From Bacteroidota bacterium (GTDB lineage Bacteria; Bacteroidota; Ignavibacteria; Ignavibacteriales; Melioribacteraceae): a stretch of 10,858 nt of DNA. The position numbers and the translations under genes are program-made. Below the pieces are notes generated by a model that was not told where the DNA came from, searched no databases, and worked only from the letters and a program-made list of their open reading frames with translations. The stretch covers positions 1 to 10,858 of the forward strand of contig JAKAHQ010000022.1 in assembly GCA_021814855.1 (NCBI GenBank). Reading direction: 5' to 3'. Within the stretch, counting starts at the first letter, position 1, and every line of letters begins with the position of its first letter. This document shows positions 1-6,574 of the stretch, in pieces.

Positions 1-1241
1 GGCGGCAAATCAATACAAAACTTTTTTCGAAAGGTATAGACGGCTGGTGGCTTGACAGTACCGAACCAGACATACAATCGGATCTCTCCAGAGAAGAAGG
101 TATATTGCGGATGGGTCCAACTGCGCTTGGTTCTGCCTCGCGTTATTTAAACACCTATTCTTTAATGATTACAAAAGCCGTTTATGAAGGACAGCGGAAA
201 ACTAATCCCGATCAGCGTGTGTTTATTTTAACCCGCTCTGCTTTTGCCGGTCAGCAGCGATATGCCTCGGCTACATGGAGCGGTGACGTTTCGGCAAGAT
301 GGTATGATCTTAAAGCGCAAATTCCTGCGGGGCTAAATTTTGCACTGGCAGGAATTCCATACTGGACTACCGACATCGGCGGATTTTCCGTTGAACCTCG
401 TTTTGAAAAACCAAATAGCAAAGATCTTGAAGAGTGGCGAGAACTGATGACGCGCTGGTTTCAGTACGGCACCTTCTGCCCGCTGTTCCGCGTTCACGGT
501 CAATTTCCTTACCGGGAAATTTTTAACGTGGCTCCCGAAGATCATCCGGCATATCAAACAATGCTGGCATACGACAAACTTCGCTACAGACTGATGCCTT
601 ATATCTATTCTTTAAGCGGCATGGTAACGCAAAATGATTATACAATCATGCGGGCTCTTGTTATGGATTTCGATAATGATAAGAATGTCTTAAATATCGG
701 CAATCAATTTATGTTTGGTCCCTCTTTGATGATTAATCCTGTTACGGATTATAAAGCACGCGAAAGGAAAGTTTACCTGCCTGCCACTGCCGGATGGTAT
801 GATTTGAAAACGGGAAAATACTTTGAAGGCGGACAGACAATTGAAGCGGACGCGCCTTACTCCGATATTCCAATATTTGTTAAGTCGGGTTCTATTCTGC
901 CGTGCGGACCAAACATACAATATGCGATGGAAAATCCGGCAGATCCGATTCGTCTTTTTGTATATACCGGCAGCGACGGCGCATTTGAAATTTATGAGGA
1001 CGAGAACGTAAACTATAATTACGAGAAAGGAAAGTTTTCAATCATACCGTTAAAGTATAACGAAAAGGATCATTCGCTTACTATCGGTAAACGAAGCGGT
1101 GAGTTTGCCGGTATGCTTCAAACGCGCACTTTTGAGATAATAAAAATAAGCAGGAAGAAACCGTCGGGTTTGGATTTTAATTCTCATCCGGATTTCACAA
1201 TTAAATATGACGGCAGCGAACAAACTATAAAATTAGATTGA
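1..1241 (+). CDS. GH31 alpha-xylosidase-like glycoside hydrolase, 3' part (5' end outside window)
   Basis: The reading frame is open from base 3 with no stop, so the gene enters from the left edge; the in-frame ATG at 105 is internal. Both GH31 catalytic residues are visible: the nucleophile Asp in WWLDSTEPD (codon 54-56) and the acid/base Asp in WSGD (codon 285-287). The barrel continues through AGIPYWTTDIGGF, typical of XylS-type members, then LRYRLMPYIYSL, and ends near MFGPSLMINPVTD. A C-terminal beta-sandwich follows (GWYDLKTGKYF, PIFVKSGSILPCGP, FEIYEDE), matching the post-barrel/DUF5110 region. No T9SS tail is present. The family retains configuration at alpha-linked xylose or glucose; the WWLDSTEPD style favours alpha-xylosidase, removing xylosyl side chains from xyloglucan oligosaccharides. 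Alpha-glucosidase cannot be excluded. GH31 assignment is secure, substrate moderate. The N-terminal beta domain and any signal peptide lie outside. Confidence 0.93.
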   Translation, partial: RQINTKLFSKGIDGWWLDSTEPDIQSDLSREEGILRMGPTALGSASRYLNTYSLMITKAVYEGQRKTNPDQRVFILTRSAFAGQQRYASATWSGDVSARWYDLKAQIPAGLNFALAGIPYWTTDIGGFSVEPRFEKPNSKDLEEWRELMTRWFQYGTFCPLFRVHGQFPYREIFNVAPEDHPAYQTMLAYDKLRYRLMPYIYSLSGMVTQNDYTIMRALVMDFDNDKNVLNIGNQFMFGPSLMINPVTDYKARERKVYLPATAGWYDLKTGKYFEGGQTIEADAPYSDIPIFVKSGSILPCGPNIQYAMENPADPIRLFVYTGSDGAFEIYEDENVNYNYEKGKFSIIPLKYNEKDHSLTIGKRSGEFAGMLQTRTFEIIKISRKKPSGLDFNSHPDFTIKYDGSEQTIKLD

Positions 1242-1249
1242 AATCACTA

Positions 1250-1279
1250 TTGAATGGAATGTAAAGCGCCTCTCATAAT
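1250..1279 (+). promoter_or_regulatory. weak candidate sigma70-like promoter before the first GH-A gene
   Basis: TTGAAT (1250-1255) and CATAAT (1274-1279) are separated by 18 bases in the 60- to 87-base gap after the GH31 gene. Both boxes are imperfect and the region is AT-rich, so this could be chance. If used, it would give a short leader before the ATG at 1302 or 1329. Confidence 0.18.
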
Positions 1280-1328
1280 TTAATATGCAAAACAAAAAAT
1301 CATGTTTACAAAGGATAGACTTTCATTA

Positions 1329-3251
1329 ATGCGAAAATTATTTATTTGTGTCTTTATATTGACAACGATACCTGTCGCTACTGCGTTTGGGCAATTGAGT
1401 TCAAATTGTTTCCTTGATTATTCACTGCCGAAATTTGCCGAGATTCCGATTTCTAAAGATGCGGTACAGCCAACCTCAGAAGCAACTGTCTATATCAATA
1501 TAAATACTTCGGATACACTCGGAAAAATTTCAAATTATATTTTTGGAAACGCTCTGCCCAGCTGGCTTGGTAATGTTACAACCGATAATGTTTTTCTTAA
1601 TAATGTAAGTAAACTAGCACCTACTTTAATTCGCTATCCCGGCGGAAGCTGGTCCGATATTTTTTTCTGGAACGGTGTTCCTACCGATATTCCTGATGTC
1701 GTATGGGATGGAAATAGTAATAAATGGACAACACTCTATGCGCAGTCCGGCAAAAACAGTTGGCCAACTACATTGGATAATTATTACACGATGAGAGATA
1801 ATATTGGCAGTCAGGGACTAATCACTATTAATTACGGTTATGCTCGCTATGGAACTGGTGCTGATCCGGTTGCACAAGCAGCACATCTCGCGGCAGATTG
1901 GGTTAGATATGATAATGGTCGAACGTTGTTCTGGGAAATCGGAAACGAGAACGGCGGGCCGTGGGAAGCCGGATGGAAGATTGATACGACCTTAAACAAA
2001 GATCATCAGCCCGAAATTATTTCCGGCGAATTGTATGGAAAACATTTTAAAATATTTACCGATTCAATGAGAGCGGCGGCTGCCGAATGCGGCGCGGATA
2101 TTTTTATAGGCGGTCAAATAATTCACTTTGACGGATCAAATAGTTGGAATGCTGTTGATAAAAAATGGAATGAAGGATTTTTCAAGGAAGGCGCGCCGTA
2201 CGCGGATTTTTATGTAATGCATAATTACTTCGGCACGAGTTCGGATCCGAGATACCTTCTTGACTGGGCATCAAGCGAGACTCAAAGAAATATTTCATTT
2301 ATTCGCCAGGATATTAAAGCTAAAGGAGCGCCTGATAAGCCGGTTGCGATCACCGAGTATAACATGTCGGGTACAGATCTGGCGAAAACATCTTTTGTGA
2401 ACGGCATGCAGGAGATAATTCTTTTCAGTGAATTCATAAAACAAAATTTTGGAATGTCCTGCCGATGGCTTCTTGCAACCGGAGACGGCGGAATGTTTTA
2501 TGATGGTAACGATTCAAGTATCCCGGCATGGAATCCCAGACCGGAGTTCTACTATGCTTATTATATCCAGAAATTTTTCGGCGACTACTGTGTAAATACC
2601 GTCACAACGAACAATGATATTCTATCTTATGCTTCTAAGTTTGATACCGGAGAGACAGGTGTTGTGGTAGTTAATAAAGGAACGAGTGAACAGACGGTAA
2701 AACTTTTGCCAACAAAAGGTGTGGGCAATAAATTTTATGTTTACTCTTTAACCGGAGGAACTGATAACGGTCAGCTTTCGCAGTATGTTTATATTAACGG
2801 TACAGCGCCAACCGGTAAAGCGTGGGGACCGCTAGAGGGTTTGGACAAAATTCCCGCAAAGGCGTATCCTATTACAAGCGAATTAAAATATACTTGTCCA
2901 CCTCGTTCAGTTCAGTTTATAATGATCGAACGCGGATCCAATATTGTCTCCGTAGAGAACAACAAGCGGAATTCGATAAGTGCCAACTTCACGCTCGAAC
3001 AGAATTATCCGAACCCGTTTAATCCGGAAACAGTTATAAGATATAGTCTGCCGGCAAATGGAATTACATCACTAAAAATTTGCGATTTGCTTGGCCGACA
3101 AGTTATTGAGCTGGTTAATGAGTACCAGTCAGCGGGTGCGCATTCGATTCCATTTAATGCTCGGAAAAATCTTTTGCCGAGCGGAGTTTATTTCTACACG
3201 CTTAGTTCAGGCAATTTTATCCAAACAAAAAAAATGGTTTTAATGAAATAG
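1329..3251 (+). CDS. Secreted clan GH-A glycoside hydrolase (GH51-like) with T9SS C-terminal sorting domain, copy 1
   Basis: I chose ATG 1329 because it begins a textbook signal peptide (MRKLFICVFILTTIP, cleavage near AFGQ, residues 19-22); an in-frame ATG at 1302 would add nine residues. The 640-aa protein has a (beta/alpha)8 catalytic domain. RYPGGSW (about 102) and WEIGNENGGPW contain the probable acid/base Glu207 (codon 1947-1949); AITEYN holds the probable nucleophile Glu343 (codon 2355-2357). A beta domain of roughly residues 425-535 includes VVVVNKG. Residues 554-640 are a T9SS type A sorting domain (NYPNPFNPET, LPSGVYFYTL, KKMVLMK), predicting export and cell-surface attachment or release. 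GNENGGPW followed by GELYGKHF resembles the GH51 GNEMDGPWQ region, so alpha-L-arabinofuranosidase is the leading guess. GH39, GH44, GH79 or an unassigned family remain possible. A paralogue lies at 4901-6568, separated only by the GH5 gene. Confidence 0.88.
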   Translation: MRKLFICVFILTTIPVATAFGQLSSNCFLDYSLPKFAEIPISKDAVQPTSEATVYININTSDTLGKISNYIFGNALPSWLGNVTTDNVFLNNVSKLAPTLIRYPGGSWSDIFFWNGVPTDIPDVVWDGNSNKWTTLYAQSGKNSWPTTLDNYYTMRDNIGSQGLITINYGYARYGTGADPVAQAAHLAADWVRYDNGRTLFWEIGNENGGPWEAGWKIDTTLNKDHQPEIISGELYGKHFKIFTDSMRAAAAECGADIFIGGQIIHFDGSNSWNAVDKKWNEGFFKEGAPYADFYVMHNYFGTSSDPRYLLDWASSETQRNISFIRQDIKAKGAPDKPVAITEYNMSGTDLAKTSFVNGMQEIILFSEFIKQNFGMSCRWLLATGDGGMFYDGNDSSIPAWNPRPEFYYAYYIQKFFGDYCVNTVTTNNDILSYASKFDTGETGVVVVNKGTSEQTVKLLPTKGVGNKFYVYSLTGGTDNGQLSQYVYINGTAPTGKAWGPLEGLDKIPAKAYPITSELKYTCPPRSVQFIMIERGSNIVSVENNKRNSISANFTLEQNYPNPFNPETVIRYSLPANGITSLKICDLLGRQVIELVNEYQSAGAHSIPFNARKNLLPSGVYFYTLSSGNFIQTKKMVLMK

Positions 3252-3271
3252 ATTAAATGCACTCTAGATTT

Positions 3272-3300
3272 TTGTCGATTTAGTGTTCGGAAATTATATT
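3272..3300 (+). promoter_or_regulatory. candidate sigma70-like promoter before the GH5 gene
   Basis: TTGTCG (3272-3277) and TATATT (3295-3300) sit 17 bases apart, with four and five matches to the standard -35 and -10 hexamers. They lie in the longest gap of the plus-strand run (92 bases before ATG 3344), so an internal promoter is plausible. I see no Bacteroides-type TAnnTTTG box here. AT-rich sequence makes chance matches likely. Confidence 0.25.
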
Positions 3301-3343
3301 GAGTAGTATTCAGTAATATTTTTAACTTAATATGGAATTAACA

Positions 3344-4879
3344 ATGAATGCGCGTTTTAAATTCATATTTGTATTTATAATTTTTATCAGTCTAACTGTT
3401 TGGGGACAAGAGAATAATTCGTCGAACGACGTTTCTGGTAATCTACCCGTTAGTCCTTCTTGGATAGATAGGCATTCCAAAATACAAGCCGATAGTATTG
3501 CGCCGGATCAAACCGGCATGCGCGATATTTCTTCTTTTCAATTGTCTAAAGAAATGTCTCCGGGCTGGAACGTTGGCAATTCCCTTGACGCAATCGGCGG
3601 TGAAACCGCTTGGGGAAATCCGAAAATAACACAACGGTTGATTGATTCGATAAAAGCGGCGGGATTTAAATGTGTTAGAATTCCCGTTGCGTGGAGTAAA
3701 TTTATTGATGACTCTACTTTTACAATTGATCCTTCATGGCTCGATAGAGTTGAAGAAGTTGTAAACTCTGTGTTAAACGACGATATGTACGCCATAATCA
3801 ACGAGCATTGGGACGGCGGATGGCAGCAGCCAACTTACAAACAACAAGACTACGTGAATAAGCGCCTTGCTGCTATGTGGGAACAAATAGCCGTGCGTTT
3901 TCGAGATTACGATGATCATCTTTTGTTTGCCGGCACCAATGAGATAATGGTAACCAACAATTATAATCCGCCTACCAAAGAATATTATACTGTTCAAAAC
4001 GGATTCAACCAGGTATTTGTAAATACTGTTAGATCGACGGGCGGAAGGAATTATTATCGCTTTCTATTAGTGCAGGGATTTAACACCAATATCGATAATA
4101 CAATTAACTATTTTGTTATGCCTAACGATGTTGTTCAAAACAAATTGATGGTTGAGGTGCATTACTACGATCCTTACAATTTTACAATCAATGCCAGCAG
4201 CTCTATTACACAGTGGGGAAAAAACGCGACTGATCCGAAGAAGACGGAAACATGGGCTAACGAGTCATATGCCGATAACCAGTTCAATAAGATGAAAACA
4301 AAATATATTGATAAAGGCATCGGTGTTATTTTAGGCGAGTATGGTACTATGGCAAGATTAAATCTTGGCAGCGATGCATTAAATAAAGAATATGCCGGGT
4401 ACCGTCTTTATTATATGCAGTACGTCACCGGCTCTATGGCGCGGCACGGACTGGTTCCTGTTTACTGGGATAACGGCGGCACCGGAGATCACGGCATGGG
4501 AATTTTCAACCGGTCAACCGGCGCCAAAGCATACCCAGATATTGTTAACGCGATAATTACCGCAGTCGATACAATCCAAACCGACGTTAAGAAGGATGAT
4601 GGAATTTTGAAACCGACAAATTTTTTGTTACAGCAAAATTTTCCAAATCCTTTTAATCCGACTACAACAATTTCGTTTAGTCTTCAATCCAGGACGATGG
4701 TGAAACTAAAAATATTTGATGTGATGGGTAATGAAGTTGTTGCAATTGTGTCGGGCGAATTATCGCCGGGAACTTATACAAAGCAATGGAATGCGGAAAA
4801 TTTTTCGAGCGGAATTTATTTTTATCAATTACAGGCCGGCGCTAATACTGAAACGAGGAAGATGATTCTTCTCAAGTAA
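3344..4879 (+). CDS. GH5 (subfamily 4-like) secreted endo-beta-1,4-glucanase/xyloglucanase with T9SS sorting domain
   Basis: ATG 3344 is preferred over ATG 3332: GGAA lies six bases upstream and the signal peptide then starts MNARFKFIFVF, with cleavage near VWGQ (residues 19-22). The 511-aa protein has a polar linker to about residue 65, then a GH5 barrel. Visible landmarks are GWNVGNSLDA and TAWGNP (about 74-92), VRIPVAW with the conserved Arg112, NEHW (153-156), the acid/base Glu200 in GTNEI (codon 3941-3943), HYYDPY (His273), the nucleophile Glu332 in LGEYG (codon 4337-4339) and VYWDNG (Trp375). Residues 427-511 form a T9SS sorting domain (NFPNPFNPTT, SSGIYFYQL, RKMILLK). The GWN-GN-LDA plus TAWGNP pattern is typical of GH5_4, which holds endoglucanases, xyloglucanases and licheninases. 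Neighbouring GH31 genes favour xyloglucan backbone cleavage at the cell surface; this substrate is inferred. The acid/base Glu is followed by Ile instead of the common Pro. Confidence 0.92.
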   Translation: MNARFKFIFVFIIFISLTVWGQENNSSNDVSGNLPVSPSWIDRHSKIQADSIAPDQTGMRDISSFQLSKEMSPGWNVGNSLDAIGGETAWGNPKITQRLIDSIKAAGFKCVRIPVAWSKFIDDSTFTIDPSWLDRVEEVVNSVLNDDMYAIINEHWDGGWQQPTYKQQDYVNKRLAAMWEQIAVRFRDYDDHLLFAGTNEIMVTNNYNPPTKEYYTVQNGFNQVFVNTVRSTGGRNYYRFLLVQGFNTNIDNTINYFVMPNDVVQNKLMVEVHYYDPYNFTINASSSITQWGKNATDPKKTETWANESYADNQFNKMKTKYIDKGIGVILGEYGTMARLNLGSDALNKEYAGYRLYYMQYVTGSMARHGLVPVYWDNGGTGDHGMGIFNRSTGAKAYPDIVNAIITAVDTIQTDVKKDDGILKPTNFLLQQNFPNPFNPTTTISFSLQSRTMVKLKIFDVMGNEVVAIVSGELSPGTYTKQWNAENFSSGIYFYQLQAGANTETRKMILLK

Positions 4880-4900
4880 GCCAAAGGTGCATTGCGTGAA

Positions 4901-6568
4901 ATGAAAGTTTACCATAAAAAATTTTTAATCATTTTGCTTTTTGTTTTTATCTCGAAGCTGTTCGGACAATCGAAAGTTGATTGCTTTTTGAAAGACTTCG
5001 AACCCAAACCTGCCGTGATTCCTCCCAATGCAGATGCTGAAAAAACTTTGGAAGCAGCTACGGTTTCGGTAACAATAAATACGACCGACACTCTGGCGCG
5101 GGTATCAAAATATATTTTTGGAAATGCGGTGGCAGTTTGGGTTAAAGCAAATGTAAATAATCCGGTTGTAGATAAGTATCTTAATTTATTGTCGCCTGCA
5201 ATTCTTCGCTTTCCGGGCGGAAGCTGGTCTAATATTTATTTTTGGGATAAAGACCCCGGAGATTTGCCGTCAACTTTTTGTGACGGTACTAAGAATGGTG
5301 CGCCGGCTCAATTTTCACCAGAGCTTGGACCTAATCATGAATTGACGGCCGATCAGTATTATGACATGCGGACAAAGATCGGTAATCCGCAAGGACTGAT
5401 TACGATTAACTACGGGTATGCCCGTTACGGATTGAGTAACAAACCGGCAGAACAAGCAGCCCACATGGCTGCTAATTGGGTTCGTTACGATAAAGGCCGT
5501 ACAAAGTATTGGGAAATTGGAAACGAGAACGGCGGTCCGTGGGAAGTTGGGTGGCAGATTGATACAACCAAAAACAAAGATGGGCAGCCAAAAATTATTA
5601 ACGGCGAGCTGTACGGCAGGCATTTTAAAATTTTTGCAGATTCGATGAGAGCTGCAGCTAAAGAGGTTGGAACTACAATTTATATTGGCGGACAGGTTCT
5701 TCACTTCGACGGTACAAATGATTGGAACGTAGTTAATCATAATTGGAACGAAGGATTTTTTAAGGAGGTTGGGGACGCGGCGGATTTTTATGTGTTCCAT
5801 AATTATTTTGGAAATGCTTCCACACTTAAATCTCAAGTAGATAATGCCCGCTCGACAATTATTTCCAATATAAATTTCATCCGGTCGGATATGAAAAACA
5901 AAAATGCTTCTTTAAAGCCAATTGCATTGAGCGAATGGAATTTAACCGGAGGTCCGCCGGAAGCTTTATCTTCAATTGCCAACGGGATGCAGGCAGTTGT
6001 GCTGTTTAGTGAGATGGCAAAAAATAATGTTGGAATGTCCTGCCGCTGGCTTATTGCCAACTGGGATAGAGATGGAATGTTCTATTATAAAAATCCACCC
6101 GCCCCGGGCATACCGCTGTGGAATCCACGTCCTGACTTTTTTTACATCTACTATTTACAAAAATTCACCGGCGATCATTCTGTAAGTACGGCGCTTAGTC
6201 CGGGCGAAGCAAGTAAAGATATTATCGCTTACTCTTCAATATTTTCAAACAAACATATCGGGATAGTAATTGTTAATAGAGGAAATACAAACCAAGTTAT
6301 AAAATTAATTCCACGCGGCTCCGGAGTAGGAGAAAAATATTACGTCTATTCCTTAACGGGAAGCGACAGCACGGATTTTTGCCAAACAGTAATTGTTAAC
6401 GGAGTAAGTCCTTCCGCTTTGCGGTGGGGACCGATTGATAACCTGGCCGACATAAAGGCATCGGCTTATAGAATTGACAATACTGTAAAATTTGATTCGC
6501 CTGCCCGGTCCGTTCAATATGTAATCATCGAAGCAGGCCTGAATATCGTTTCCCAAAACGAAAACTAA
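4901..6568 (+). CDS. Clan GH-A glycoside hydrolase (GH51-like), copy 2, without T9SS tail
   Basis: ATG 4901 is chosen: AAAGGTG (4883-4889) precedes it at 11 bases, whereas the in-frame TTG at 4892 is too close to that site. The 555-aa product starts with a signal peptide (MKVYHKKFLIILLFVF, cleavage near FGQ, residues 21-23). It is clearly homologous to the 1329-3251 product along its length, sharing the mature-end Cys (28), IFGNA, RFPGGSW (103), INYGYARYG, WEIGNENGGPW with acid/base Glu209 (codon 5525-5527), GGPPEALSS near the nucleophile Glu345 in ALSEWN (codon 5933-5935), GMSCRWL and WNPRPDF. It stops at NIVSQNEN, just where copy 1 enters its linker to the T9SS domain, so it is predicted to stay periplasmic. 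The gap from the GH5 gene is 21 bases and the GH13 gene follows after six, indicating co-transcription. Arabinofuranosidase is a guess; exact family and substrate are unresolved. Confidence 0.88.
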   Translation: MKVYHKKFLIILLFVFISKLFGQSKVDCFLKDFEPKPAVIPPNADAEKTLEAATVSVTINTTDTLARVSKYIFGNAVAVWVKANVNNPVVDKYLNLLSPAILRFPGGSWSNIYFWDKDPGDLPSTFCDGTKNGAPAQFSPELGPNHELTADQYYDMRTKIGNPQGLITINYGYARYGLSNKPAEQAAHMAANWVRYDKGRTKYWEIGNENGGPWEVGWQIDTTKNKDGQPKIINGELYGRHFKIFADSMRAAAKEVGTTIYIGGQVLHFDGTNDWNVVNHNWNEGFFKEVGDAADFYVFHNYFGNASTLKSQVDNARSTIISNINFIRSDMKNKNASLKPIALSEWNLTGGPPEALSSIANGMQAVVLFSEMAKNNVGMSCRWLIANWDRDGMFYYKNPPAPGIPLWNPRPDFFYIYYLQKFTGDHSVSTALSPGEASKDIIAYSSIFSNKHIGIVIVNRGNTNQVIKLIPRGSGVGEKYYVYSLTGSDSTDFCQTVIVNGVSPSALRWGPIDNLADIKASAYRIDNTVKFDSPARSVQYVIIEAGLNIVSQNEN

Positions 6569-6574
6569 TTAGGT

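Noticed and set aside
105..1241. Treating ATG 105 as the true start of the first gene
   Set aside because: The frame is open upstream to the edge and encodes the GH31 nucleophile motif WWLDSTEPD before this ATG, so it is an internal Met.
2988..4876. The two T9SS domains as a recent DNA repeat
   Set aside because: They share protein motifs but the nucleotide sequences are well diverged; no long identical stretch or flanking direct repeat is seen.
5315..5836. 173-codon open frame on the minus strand inside the GH-A copy 2 gene
   Set aside because: It lies antisense to a strongly supported gene, has low-complexity composition without recognisable domains, and no ribosome binding site; it is a shadow of codon bias.
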